Under the pieces are notes generated by a model. That model was given only the letters and a program-made list of their open reading frames with translations. It was not told the DNA's origin and made no database searches. A DNA stretch of 64,000 nt from Streptomonospora sp. PA3 (GTDB lineage Bacteria > Actinomycetota > Actinomycetes > Streptosporangiales > Streptosporangiaceae): the NCBI RefSeq assembly GCF_009728995.1, contig NZ_VTZW01000009.1, forward strand, positions 739,644 to 803,643, written 5' to 3'. Position numbers and translations under genes: made by a program. Below are positions 56,375 to 64,000 of this stretch, piece by piece (positions within the stretch are counted from its first letter, which is position 1; each line of letters opens with the position of its first letter).

Positions 56375-57184
56375 GTGACGCCGCCATCGCGCGCAGAACT
56401 CGTCGCCTATCTCGTGCGCACCGGGATCGCCGGCCACGTCGACACGCCGCGGCAGAACAACCTGCGGCACTACCGGCGGCTGTGCCACAAGGACCCCTAT
56501 TACCAGCTGGGGCTGACCTTCGAGCACGAGTGGCAGTTCGACGAGGTGCTCGCGCTGATGGCCAAGAGCTGCGGCGTCGTCGCCGACGAGGCCCACCAGT
56601 GGGGCATCGACACCATCGACCCCGACCGCACCGTCGAGGCCCTGGACGCGGTGGCCGACCGCCTGGCCCAGGCCGCGAGCCGCCGGGAGCGGGTCATGTT
56701 CGCCACCGGACACCCCAAGAGCCTCGCCGAGACCTACCGCACCTGGAAGTCGGCCCTGGAGGGCCGCGGGTGCGAGATCGTCACCGCGGCGGCCGGCTAC
56801 TCCTACGAGGTCGCCACCGAGCACCCGCCCAACCGCCGGGTCCTGGTGTGGAAGGACGGCGTGGGATTCGTGATGGACGGGGGCAGCCCGCGGCACAGCC
56901 ACCACCCTTTCGCCATGCGCGCCGCACTGCAGGCGCTGTCCGACGAGGAGCGGGAGTGGCCGCAGCTGGTCATCGCCGATCACGGGTTCGCCGGTGCGGC
57001 GGGTGAGGCGGGAGTGCCCACGATCGGGTTTGCGGATTGCAACGATCCAGCTTTGTTCCTGGCCGAATACGAGGGCAAGCTGCTGACCACGGTGCCGCTG
57101 GACGACGGCTACGCGCCCCCCGAGTACCGCCCTCTGGCCGCATACGTCCTGGCGAGGGCCGGGCTCGCCCCGGACGCCGCCTGA
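56375..57184 (+). CDS. Actinobacterial phosphatase family (PF15698-type) protein
   Basis: 269 residues, GTG with GGAGGGGAAGGGG. LVAYLVRTGIAGHVDTPRQN at the N-terminus, RVMFATGHPKSLAETYRTWK in the middle and VIADHGFAGAAGEAGVPTIG towards the end are typical of a conserved actinobacterial family annotated as phosphatase. GGSPRHSHHPF adds a His cluster that may bind metal. It is soluble. The activity is from family annotation, not shown here. It lies between acuC and the BldC-like gene, as in Streptomyces. Confidence 0.8.
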   Translation: MTPPSRAELVAYLVRTGIAGHVDTPRQNNLRHYRRLCHKDPYYQLGLTFEHEWQFDEVLALMAKSCGVVADEAHQWGIDTIDPDRTVEALDAVADRLAQAASRRERVMFATGHPKSLAETYRTWKSALEGRGCEIVTAAAGYSYEVATEHPPNRRVLVWKDGVGFVMDGGSPRHSHHPFAMRAALQALSDEEREWPQLVIADHGFAGAAGEAGVPTIGFADCNDPALFLAEYEGKLLTTVPLDDGYAPPEYRPLAAYVLARAGLAPDAA

Positions 57185-57409
57185 GCGCACGCGGTAATAC
57201 CCATCCCCTAAACCTCACGCGACCCCCGACCCTCATGTAGCTGCAGAGACAGCAAAACCGACCTTTCAATGCCGTGAACCCGGATCTACCCTGAAATCGG
57301 ACGTGCCAGCAGTTACCGAACGACACGCCGGCGCGGTGATGGGGTCGCCGCGGCGGATGGAAGAGGCAGGGACATCCACGCTCACGTCCGGAAGTGAGGG
57401 CGTCGGAAG

Positions 57410-57613
57410 ATGAACGGGAGTAAGGCTCCTCTCGACGAGGTCCGGTTTCTGACCGTGGCGGAGGTCGCCTCGGTCATGCGAGTGTCCAAGATGACCGTCT
57501 ACCGAATGGTCCATTCCGGTGCGCTCCCCGCTATCCGCGTGGGGCGCTCCTACCGGGTACCCGAACGCGCCGTGCAGGACTACCTCCGCGAGGCGTTCGT
57601 CGAAGCGGGTTAG
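57410..57613 (+). CDS. BldC-like MerR/excisionase-type DNA-binding protein
   Basis: 67 residues, ATG with GGAAG. A winged helix-turn-helix of the MerR-like excisionase family: FLTVAEVASVMRVSKMTVYR followed by MVHSGALPAIRVGRSYRVPE. It resembles the conserved actinobacterial small HTH next to proC (Streptomyces SCO3328 type) and is related to BldC. It probably binds direct repeats at promoters. The upstream 225 bp are AT-richer than the surroundings, fitting a regulated promoter. Confidence 0.88.
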   Translation: MNGSKAPLDEVRFLTVAEVASVMRVSKMTVYRMVHSGALPAIRVGRSYRVPERAVQDYLREAFVEAG

Positions 57614-57798
57614 CCGCGTCGTCACCCGTCGGGGGCGGTGTCACCCGCCCATCGCCCCGCGGGTGGGCGCGCGGTGCGGGCAGCGGCGGCCCCGGGCGCA
57701 ACTGGGGTCGGGGTGACCGTGGCGGTGCAGGAGCGTCTACTACACTTCGTCGTTGATGCACCTGTCACCTTGCCACCTCCCCGTTTGAGGTTCCGCCG

Positions 57799-58452
57799 AT
57801 GCCCTGGAAGACCCGTGCCCGGGTAGTCTCCGCAGCCGCGGCAGCGGCCCTGCTGGCGATCCTCACCGCCGGCTGCGCCGGGGGAGCGGCGTCCGAGACG
57901 TCGGGGTCGAGCGGCGACGCCCAGGAGGACCGCTACGTCGCCGGCGACGGCTCCAGCACCTCCTTCGCCCCCGGCGAGCGCACCGCCGCCCCCGAGGTCA
58001 GCGGCGAGACCCTCGGCGGCGACCCAGTCAGCCTGGCCGACTACCGCGGCGAGGTCCTGGTCCTGAACTTCTGGGCGAGCTGGTGCGGTCCCTGCCGTTC
58101 CGAGGTCCCCGTCCTCAACGAGGTCCACGCCGAGACGAAGGACTCCGGAGTCGCGTTCCTGGGCGTGAACATCAAGGACAACGCCGCCGCGGCCAAGGCC
58201 TTCGAGAAGAACCAGGACGTGGAGTACCCCAGCCTCTTCGACCAGCCCGGCAGGGTCCCCCAGGCCTTCCGTGAGACCGTGCCGCCGGCCGCCATCCCCA
58301 GCACCCTGGTCATCGACCGCAAGGGCCGTATCGCCGCCCGGGTGATCGGCGAGACCAGCTACAACGAGCTGAGCGGCCTGGTCGAGACCGTCGTCGAGGA
58401 AGGCGGGGCGGCCGCGGGCGGCGGCCCCGCCGGCACCGCGGACCCGGCATGA
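57799..58452 (+). CDS. TlpA/ResA-type thiol-disulfide lipoprotein
   Basis: 217 residues. The signal peptide ends in a lipobox LTAGC with the lipid-modified Cys at 26. The thioredoxin-fold domain has LVLNFWASWCGPCRSEVPVL with active-site WCGPC at 95-99 and VPPAAIPSTLVIDRKGRIAA with the cis-Pro. It reduces apocytochrome c haem-binding thiols outside the membrane. Its stop overlaps the ccdA start (ATGA), so the four genes tlpA, ccdA, resB and ccsB form one maturation operon (system II). Confidence 0.95.
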   Translation: MPWKTRARVVSAAAAAALLAILTAGCAGGAASETSGSSGDAQEDRYVAGDGSSTSFAPGERTAAPEVSGETLGGDPVSLADYRGEVLVLNFWASWCGPCRSEVPVLNEVHAETKDSGVAFLGVNIKDNAAAAKAFEKNQDVEYPSLFDQPGRVPQAFRETVPPAAIPSTLVIDRKGRIAARVIGETSYNELSGLVETVVEEGGAAAGGGPAGTADPA

Positions 58453-59279
58453 TCGCCGAAACCGTCCAGCACGGCTCCCTGCTGCTGGCCGTCCCGCTGG
58501 CGCTGGCCGCGGGGCTGGTGTCGTTCCTGTCCCCGTGCGTGCTGCCGCTGGTGCCCGGCTACCTGTCCTACGTCACCGGGCTCAGCGGCGCCGACATCGC
58601 CGCCCGCCGCCGCGCCCGCGCCGCCGCCGCGGCGCCCGGCGGTGCGGCGAGCGCCCCGGCCCCGGCCGGAGCCGGCACCGTCGACGCCGAACTGCAGCGC
58701 CGCCGCGGCACCATGCTCGCCGGGAGCCTGCTGTTCATCGCCGGGTTCAGCGCCGTGTTCGTGTCCGTTGGCGTGTTCGTCGGCGGAGTCGGCGGCCTGC
58801 TGCTGGACTACGCCGAGCCCATCACCCGCGTCCTGGGCGTTGTGACCGTGGTCCTGGGCCTGATGTTCATGGGCGTGCTGCCGGGGCTCAACCGCGAGGT
58901 CCGCATCCACCGCATGCCCGACGCCGGCCTGCTCGGCGCGCCGCTGCTGGGCGTGGTCTTCGGGCTGGGGTGGACGCCCTGCATCGGGCCGACCCTGGCG
59001 GCGGTGCAGACGCTCGCCTTCACCGAGGGCAGCGCCGGGCGCGGCGCGCTGCTCTCGCTGGTCTACTGCCTGGGCCTGGGGCTGCCGTTCGTCGCGGCGT
59101 CCCTGCTCTACCGGCGCGCCCTGGGCGCCTTCGACCGGCTCAAGCGCCACTACCGCGCGATCACCGTCGCCGGCGGCGCGATGCTCGTGGCGGTGGGGCT
59201 CCTCCTGGCCACCGGCCTGTGGACCGACATCACCGCGCTCATGCAGCGGTGGGTGGCCGACTATTCGACGGTGATATAG
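58449..59279 (+). CDS. ccdA: Cytochrome c biogenesis protein CcdA
   Basis: 276 residues, six membrane helices. It carries electrons from cytoplasmic thioredoxin across the membrane to the TlpA/ResA lipoprotein. The redox cysteines are in LVSFLSPCVLPLVPGYLSYV (helix 1) and GLGWTPCIGPTLAAVQTLAF (helix 4). A 30-residue Ala/Arg/Pro-rich loop follows helix 1. The start overlaps the tlpA stop by 4 bp. Confidence 0.96.
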   Translation: MIAETVQHGSLLLAVPLALAAGLVSFLSPCVLPLVPGYLSYVTGLSGADIAARRRARAAAAAPGGAASAPAPAGAGTVDAELQRRRGTMLAGSLLFIAGFSAVFVSVGVFVGGVGGLLLDYAEPITRVLGVVTVVLGLMFMGVLPGLNREVRIHRMPDAGLLGAPLLGVVFGLGWTPCIGPTLAAVQTLAFTEGSAGRGALLSLVYCLGLGLPFVAASLLYRRALGAFDRLKRHYRAITVAGGAMLVAVGLLLATGLWTDITALMQRWVADYSTVI

Positions 59280-59281
59280 CA

Positions 59282-60901
59282 GTGGCTTCCGACCAGACCT
59301 CAGCGACCGAGGCGGCCGCCGCCGAGCGCGGCCGCCCCGCCGACCCGCCTCCGCCCGCGCTGTCGGCGCTGGGTTGGGCGCGCTGGACCTGGCGCACCCT
59401 CACCTCGATGCGCACGGCGCTGATCCTGCTGTTCCTGCTGGCGGTGGGCGCGATCCCGGGTTCGATGCTGCCCCAGCGCGGGGTCAGCGTCGAGCAGGTG
59501 CGCAACTACTTCCTGGAGCACCCCGAGCTCGCGCCCTGGCTGGACCGCTTCTACCTCTTCGACGTCTACTCCTCGCCCTGGTACGCCGCGATCTACCTGC
59601 TGCTGTTCGTGTCGCTGACCGGCTGCGTGCTGCCGCGGGCGCTGGCGCACTACCGCGCGATGCGGGCCCGCCCGCCGCGCACCCCGCGCAACCTGGGCCG
59701 GCTGCCGTACTCGGCGACCTTCACCGCATCGGCCCCACCCGCGCGGGTGCTCGGCGAGGCCCGCACACTGCTGCGGCGCCACCGCACCGAGACCGAGACC
59801 GACGGCCGGACCGGCGCCGCGGCGCTCTCGGCCGAGACCGGCTACCTGCGCGAGACCGGCAACGTGCTGTTCCACCTGGCGCTGCTGGGCCTGCTCGCGG
59901 CGCTGGCCACCGGGTCGTTCCTGGGCTACCGCGGCAACATGCTCGTGGTCGAGGGCGACGGGTTCGCCAACGCCGTCACCTCCTACGACTCCTACTTCCC
60001 GGGCACGGCCGTGGACCCGGCCGACCTCCAGCCGTTCTCGTTCACCCTGGAGGAGTTCCAGGCGACCTACGTCGAGGAGGGCCGGCTCAGCGGTCAGGCC
60101 GCCTCCTTCTCGGCCGACCTCGCCTACCGGGCCTCGCCCGAGGCCCCCGAGCGCCGGCACACGCTGGAGGTCAACAAACCGCTGTCGGTGGGCGGCGCCC
60201 AGGTCTACCTCCTCGGCCACGGCTACGCGCCCGAGTTCCGGGTCGAGAACGCCCGGGGCGAGGTGGTGTTCGACCAGCCGGTGCCGTTCATCTCCCGCGA
60301 GGAGCGCACCTTCACCTCCGACGGCGTGGTCAAGGTGCCCGACGCGGGCGAGCAGCAGCTCGGCTTCACCGGGGTCTTCCTCCCCTCGGCCGCCGAGGGT
60401 CCGCAGGGCGACCTGGTCTCGGAGTTTCCCGCGCCCCGCGACCCGGTCGTGACGCTGACCGGCTACCGCGGCGACCTGGGCCTGGGCGACGGCTCCTCTC
60501 AGTCGGTATTCGAACTGCAGACCGAGGACATGACCGGCCTGGGGGAGTCGCCCGAGCTGCGGCCCGGCGAGTCCTGGAAGCTGCCCGACGGCGCCGGGAC
60601 GATCACGTTCACCGGTTACCGCGACTACATCAGCATGCAGGTCAACAGCAACCCCGCGCGCGTTCCGGCGCTGGCGGCGGCGTCGGCGGCCGTGCTCGGC
60701 CTGCTGGCGACGCTGTTCGTGCGGCCGCGCCGGGTGTGGGTGCGGGCGACCCCACGCCCGGACGGGCGCACCGCCGTCGAGGTGGCGGGCCTGGGCAAGA
60801 GCGAGAACGCGGCGCTGACGGCGGACTTCCACCGCTTCGCCACCTCGCTGAGAGACCGACTGCGGGACGGCCCCGCGACCGAAACAGGCACGAAGGAGTA
60901 G
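59282..60901 (+). CDS. resB: ResB/Ccs1 cytochrome c biogenesis protein
   Basis: 539 residues, GTG start 2 bp after the ccdA stop. It forms the haem-handling complex with CcsB. Helices MRTALILLFLLAVGAIPGSM, WYAAIYLLLFVSLTGCVLPR, LFHLALLGLLAALATGSFLG and the late LAAASAAVLGLLATLFVRPR surround a large extracytoplasmic domain. ETGNVLFHLALL and VNKPLSVGGAQVYLLGHGYA are family segments. It ends in a cytoplasmic helical tail. Confidence 0.95.
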   Translation: MASDQTSATEAAAAERGRPADPPPPALSALGWARWTWRTLTSMRTALILLFLLAVGAIPGSMLPQRGVSVEQVRNYFLEHPELAPWLDRFYLFDVYSSPWYAAIYLLLFVSLTGCVLPRALAHYRAMRARPPRTPRNLGRLPYSATFTASAPPARVLGEARTLLRRHRTETETDGRTGAAALSAETGYLRETGNVLFHLALLGLLAALATGSFLGYRGNMLVVEGDGFANAVTSYDSYFPGTAVDPADLQPFSFTLEEFQATYVEEGRLSGQAASFSADLAYRASPEAPERRHTLEVNKPLSVGGAQVYLLGHGYAPEFRVENARGEVVFDQPVPFISREERTFTSDGVVKVPDAGEQQLGFTGVFLPSAAEGPQGDLVSEFPAPRDPVVTLTGYRGDLGLGDGSSQSVFELQTEDMTGLGESPELRPGESWKLPDGAGTITFTGYRDYISMQVNSNPARVPALAAASAAVLGLLATLFVRPRRVWVRATPRPDGRTAVEVAGLGKSENAALTADFHRFATSLRDRLRDGPATETGTKE

Positions 60902-60904
60902 CCG

Positions 60905-62005
60905 GTGATGCACACGCTCGCCGCAGACACGGCGCTGGACGGCCGGATGTCCTCGATCAGCGACGGACTGATCATCGCGATGATCGTGGTCTATGCGGTC
61001 GCGCTGTTCCTCTTCGCCATCGAGGCCGCCTACGGGCGCCGGCGGCGGTTGCGGGCCAACAGGCTCATGCCCGCGGCCGCCGGCGCCGGGACCGTCGACG
61101 CGCCGAGCGCCTCGGCAGCCGATGCGGCGGGCGCGACGGTCGGCGGCTACGCGCCGCCGCCGGAAGTCCGAGCGGGCGGGGTCGACCTCGACGCCCCCGG
61201 GCCGGATGCGATGGCGGTCAGCGTGCGCCGCGAGGAGCCCGAGGCCAGCGCGGCCCAGCACGCGGTGGGCCGGGTGGCCCTGGTCGTGACCGCACTGGGC
61301 TTCCTGCTCAACGCCGCGCAGATCACCACCCGCGGGCTGGCCGCCGACCGGTGGCCGTGGGGCAACATGTTCGAGTTCGTGGTGGGGATCTGCCTGTGCA
61401 GCGTGGGGGCGTTCCTCTTCGCGGCACTGCGCTACCAGGCCCGCTTCCTGGGCACCTTCGTGCTGGTCCCGGTGGTGCTGCTGCTGGGGATCGCCGCGCG
61501 GTGGCTCTACAGCGAGGCCGGCCCGGTGATCCCGGCCCTGCACTCCTACTGGATCGCGATCCACGTCTCGGCCGCCATCATCGCCACCGGCGGGTTCATG
61601 GTCGCGGGCGCGGCCGCGGTGGCCTATCTGCTGGCGCGCCGCACCGAGCTCCAGCGGGCGGCGGGCCAGCGGGTCGCGGGCGTCGCCGCCAAGCTGCCCG
61701 CCTCCGAACTGCTGGACCGCGTCTCGCACCGCTTCATCGTGCTGGCGTTCCCGCTGTGGACGTTCGCGATCATCGCCGGGGCGATCTGGGCCGACGAGGC
61801 ATGGGGGCGCTTCTGGGGGTGGGACCCCAAGGAGGTGTGGTCGTTCATCACCTGGGTCCTCTACGCCGCCTACCTGCATGCCCGTGCCACCGCCGGCTGG
61901 CGCGGCTCCAAGGCCACCTGGATCGGGCTGGCCGGGTTCACCTGCCTGCTGTTCAACTTCTTCGCGGTGAACTTCATCTTCAGCGGACTGCACAGCTATG
62001 CCTGA
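60905..62005 (+). CDS. ccsB: CcsB (CcsA/ResC family) haem-delivery protein
   Basis: 366 residues, GTG start with GAAGGAG. It delivers haem to apocytochrome c. The tryptophan-rich WWD motif (WGRFWGWDPKEVWSF, near residue 298) is on the outer side. Eight membrane helices are visible, and an 80-residue cytoplasmic loop after the first is unusually long. Conserved histidines flank the WWD domain (ALHSYWIAIHVS, LHARATAGWRGSKATW). Last gene of the maturation operon, followed by repeat copy 4. Confidence 0.95.
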   Translation: MMHTLAADTALDGRMSSISDGLIIAMIVVYAVALFLFAIEAAYGRRRRLRANRLMPAAAGAGTVDAPSASAADAAGATVGGYAPPPEVRAGGVDLDAPGPDAMAVSVRREEPEASAAQHAVGRVALVVTALGFLLNAAQITTRGLAADRWPWGNMFEFVVGICLCSVGAFLFAALRYQARFLGTFVLVPVVLLLGIAARWLYSEAGPVIPALHSYWIAIHVSAAIIATGGFMVAGAAAVAYLLARRTELQRAAGQRVAGVAAKLPASELLDRVSHRFIVLAFPLWTFAIIAGAIWADEAWGRFWGWDPKEVWSFITWVLYAAYLHARATAGWRGSKATWIGLAGFTCLLFNFFAVNFIFSGLHSYA

Positions 62006-62046
62006 GCCGCCTGCACGGCCCGCATGGCCCGTGCGCGGGGCGCGTC

Positions 62047-62334
62047 TACGTCCTGTTTAAGAGATCGGCCACCACAGGAGGTTGCGGCAATGGGTGCGTC
62101 TCGCGAAGCGCGGACGCAGCTTGCCGCCGAGCGCACGCAGTTCTCCCCAGGTGGAACCGCACCACCGGTGGCGGGCCTCCGGCACAAACGTGCACCGTGC
62201 GCTCGGCGGCAAGCCGGCGCACAGCGCTTCGCGCATCACAGCCCCATTGCCGCAACCTCCTGTGGTGGCGGGTTCCCTGCGGTTCCCGGTGGGTTCCTGG
62301 CAAGCGGTGTCCCCGCCGTTCTTGAACGTGCCTA
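62047..62334 (-). repeat. MITE-like dispersed element, copy 4 (288 bp), inverted
   Basis: The ends are TACGTCCTGTTTAAGAG and (inverted) TAGGCACGTTCAAGAAC, matching copy 1 in reverse orientation: its left end equals the right end of copy 1. CCACCACAGGAGGTTGCGGC (62069) pairs with its inverse at 62249-62268, and GCTTGCCGCCGAGCGCACG with its inverse. The centre holds CCACCGGTGG, a perfect 10-bp palindrome. It sits directly after ccsB. Confidence 0.85.
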
Positions 62335-62432
62335 GGCGCCGCGCACACCCGCGGGGAAACCGGCGCGACCGAGCGACGAGGGAAGGCGGCGCCTCAAAGC
62401 ACCCTGGAGGCCCGCGGAAAGTAGGCACAGAA

Positions 62433-62481
62433 CGCACAGAGCGTGCGGCGCGCCCGGTCGGGGCGCCGCACGCTCTGTGCG
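62433..62481. terminator. Bidirectional terminator
   Basis: CGCACAGAGCGTGCGGCGC (62433-62451) is exactly inverted at 62463-62481, a 19-bp stem with an 11-base loop, between the ccsB side and the convergent PLDc_N gene. Confidence 0.8.
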
Positions 62482-62491
62482 GGTGTGCGCG

Positions 62492-62842
62492 CTAGTCCTC
62501 GGGGTTGATGCGCCGGTTCAGCTTGCGCAGGAACTCCGGGTCGTCGTCGGGACCGAGCGGCGTGTCGCGGTCGGACTCCTGCTGGAAATCCGCGGGATCG
62601 AGGCGGTCCAGCGACGAGGTCTGGGCGGTCGGCGCCTCGGGTTCGGGGACGGCCGTCTCCCGAGGGCGGCCGAGGAAGAGCCAGAGCAGTGGGCCGACCG
62701 GCGTGAACAGCACGATGACGGCCAGCCAGAGGATCTTGGGCAGATTGCGTACTTCAGCGGCGGGGCAGGTGAGCGCGTCGAAGAACGCGTACACCCACAG
62801 CACGATCGTGAGTAGCGTGATAAGGCCAGCGAGCCACACCAT
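62492..62842 (-). CDS. PLDc_N domain small membrane protein
   Basis: 116 residues. Two membrane helices: MVWLAGLITLLTIVLWVYAF and ILWLAVIVLFTPVGPLLWLF, separated by DALTCPAAEVRNLPK. This is the PLDc_N (phospholipase D N-terminal) module found alone in many actinobacteria. The cytoplasmic C-terminus is acidic and ends in RKLNRRINPED. Function unknown. In Streptomyces a similar gene follows the cytochrome c maturation set. Confidence 0.88.
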   Translation of the reverse strand: MVWLAGLITLLTIVLWVYAFFDALTCPAAEVRNLPKILWLAVIVLFTPVGPLLWLFLGRPRETAVPEPEAPTAQTSSLDRLDPADFQQESDRDTPLGPDDDPEFLRKLNRRINPED

Positions 62843-62956
62843 GGTTTCAGCCTATCCGGGATCGTCCGCGCACGCGCAGTCGACGAGGGAGCCCGGCCAC
62901 GGGGGGAGCGGGCCACCGAGACGGCTCCGACGCGATAGGCGGTGGGTGGGCGGCGT

Positions 62957-63157
62957 TCAGTGTGTGGACTCGGTCGGCTCTCCGTGCAGGAGTGCGCGTA
63001 CCTCGGACTCTCGGAACCGGCGGTGGCCGCCGGGGGTGCGGATGCTGCTGATCCGCCCCGACGCCGCCCACCGCGTCACGGTCTTCGGGTCGACTCGGAA
63101 GAGGGAGGCAACCTCTCCAGGGGTCAGCAAGCGTTCGCTTCCTCTTTCCACCTTCAC
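62957..63157 (-). CDS. bldC: BldC-type developmental regulator
   Basis: 66 residues from the GTG at 63157, with GGGGG upstream; a GTG two codons on is an alternative. RLLTPGEVASLFRVDPKTVT then RWAASGRISSIRTPGGHRRF then RESEVRALL is very close to Streptomyces BldC, a MerR-like winged HTH that binds cooperatively to direct repeats and delays entry into development. The Pro in SSIRTPGG replaces the Leu usual in BldC. Short acidic ends as in the family. Confidence 0.93.
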   Translation of the reverse strand: MKVERGSERLLTPGEVASLFRVDPKTVTRWAASGRISSIRTPGGHRRFRESEVRALLHGEPTESTH

Positions 63158-63536
63158 AATCCCCCTTCGGGCCCGCCAGTCGACTTGGGGGGAGGCGGGC
63201 GTTTGATCCCCTAGTGTGCATGAGTTAGCCAGTTTCATCCCTAGTTTTCGTAAAAACAGGGAGGAACTGGGGGTGAGCACGCGATATGTGACCGGAACGT
63301 AACCTCCAATTCGGAAGGCCGGATCACATCGATCCCATGACCGGTGCAATCCGGCGATCCGCGGCTGCGACGCCTGCCGCCCCGGGGGTGCGGCAGGACA
63401 CCGGCGAACGGCCCGTACCCTGGCATTGAGCCGGGCCGCAGGGTCTGCGGCGCCCCTGTCGCGGGTGCGCCGCGCTCCGGCCGCCCTCGCCCAGACCTCA
63501 ATCTATTGCCGAATCATCCGTTGTGAGGCGGTTTTC
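63158..63536. other. Divergent intergenic region
   Basis: About 380 bp between bldC (minus) and the DUF4229 gene (plus). An AT-richer island (63230-63310, CTAGTTTTCGTAAAAACAGG and ATATGTGACC) is probably the bldC promoter region. No gene seen. Confidence 0.45.
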
Positions 63537-63944
63537 ATGCGTAGCGTCCTCGCTTATACCGCGGCACGCCTGCTGCTGTTCGCGGTGACCTTCGCTCTCC
63601 TCTACCTGCTGGGCGCCCGCGGGCTCCTCGCCGCCGCCATGGCGGTGCTGATCAGCGGCCTGGTGAGCTACGTGCTGCTCGCCCGCCAGCGCGACATGAT
63701 GTCCCGCTCCATCGCCCACGGGATCGACCGGCTCCGCGGAATCGGTACCCGCCTGGAGGCCGGGGCGGCCAAGGAGGACGACGTGCAGGACGCCGAGGCC
63801 GCCGGTGCGGAGGCTCCGGCCGGGCCCGGCGCCGAGCGGCACGAGGCCGCATCGCCCGCGGACGCCGAGCGGCCCGCGCAGGACACCGAGGACGATGCCG
63901 GGCAGGACGCCCGGCCCGGCGGCACCCCGCAGCAGGCCCGCTGA
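63537..63944 (+). CDS. DUF4229 small membrane protein
   Basis: 135 residues from the ATG at 63537 (GAGGCGG upstream). Two membrane helices: AARLLLFAVTFALLYLLGAR and LAAAMAVLISGLVSYVLLAR, then RQRDMMSRSIAHGIDRLRG, the usual DUF4229 pattern. The C-terminal 60 residues are Ala/Glu/Asp/Pro-rich and probably disordered. Function unknown. The last 56 bases of the window after this gene show nothing further. Confidence 0.88.
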   Translation: MRSVLAYTAARLLLFAVTFALLYLLGARGLLAAAMAVLISGLVSYVLLARQRDMMSRSIAHGIDRLRGIGTRLEAGAAKEDDVQDAEAAGAEAPAGPGAERHEAASPADAERPAQDTEDDAGQDARPGGTPQQAR

Positions 63945-64000
63945 GCCCTGGAGGCGGCGCGCGTGCGCGCGTGCCCGCGCGCTCCGCGCTAGCCCTAAGG

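Overview
This window is a very G+C-rich actinobacterial chromosome segment. Third codon positions are almost always G or C, and GTG (and some TTG) starts are common. Marker genes such as lsr2, bldC, a chaplin-type secreted protein, DUF3180, DUF3105 and DUF4229 proteins and the Zincin_2 metalloprotease point to a filamentous, sporulating actinobacterium. The gene order ppa-dacB-Zincin_2-tilS-hpt-ftsH-folE-folP-NTF2-folB-folK-DUF3180-PH-PH-DUF2520-panC-nadBC-coaX-lysS-lsr2-clpC-mutY-radA is the conserved Streptomyces/Nocardiopsis-type core order; Nocardiopsaceae is my best guess (inference). I see no rRNA, tRNA, CRISPR array, intact insertion sequence or prophage.

Layout. 1-2.9 kb: a truncated family 4 glycosidase divergent from a PfkB sugar kinase, and a DEDDh exonuclease. 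3.2-6.0 kb: small accessory genes, including an apparently leaderless gene under a perfect LexA box and a cysteine-dioxygenase-like cupin preceded by a polycysteine leader peptide. 6-11 kb: pyrophosphatase and PBP4 (divergent), metalloprotease, tilS, hpt. 11.9-21.8 kb: ftsH, then a translationally coupled folate cluster, then DUF3180 and two membrane PH-domain proteins. 21.8-24.2 kb: a 2.4-kb gene desert of degenerate G+C-rich repeats in inverted arrangement. 24.2-31.5 kb: a chaplin-like protein, then cofactor genes (DUF2520, panC, a fused nadB-nadC, coaX) and lysS. 32-41 kb: a LuxR-type HTH protein, an ArgA-like acetyltransferase, a large EndoQ-like PHP nuclease fused to a UvrD helicase, lsr2 and clpC. 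41.7-57.2 kb: DUF3105, mutY, radA (without disA in between), a GDSL hydrolase, a methyltransferase, a TIM-barrel isomerase, an LPXTG protein, purC, an ABC-2 exporter, proline dehydrogenase, proC, acuC and a PF15698 phosphatase. 57.4-64 kb: a cytochrome c maturation operon (TlpA/ResA, CcdA, ResB, CcsB) flanked by two BldC-type regulators, plus PLDc_N and DUF4229 membrane proteins.

The least expected features are: (i) a dispersed element of about 287 bp with 17-bp terminal inverted repeats starting in TA and long internal palindromic arms, present three times at full length in both orientations and once as an expanded derivative (11.1, 23.2, 41.0 and 62.0 kb), with no transposase, so MITE-like; (ii) the EndoQ-UvrD fusion ending in a QLRLL peptide that resembles a sliding-clamp-binding motif; (iii) the polycysteine leader in front of a cysteine-dioxygenase-like cupin that appears to have lost metal ligands; (iv) a LexA-controlled leaderless orphan gene; (v) the NadB-NadC fusion. 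All functional statements are read from the sequence by eye and rest on recalled family features; no search was run.
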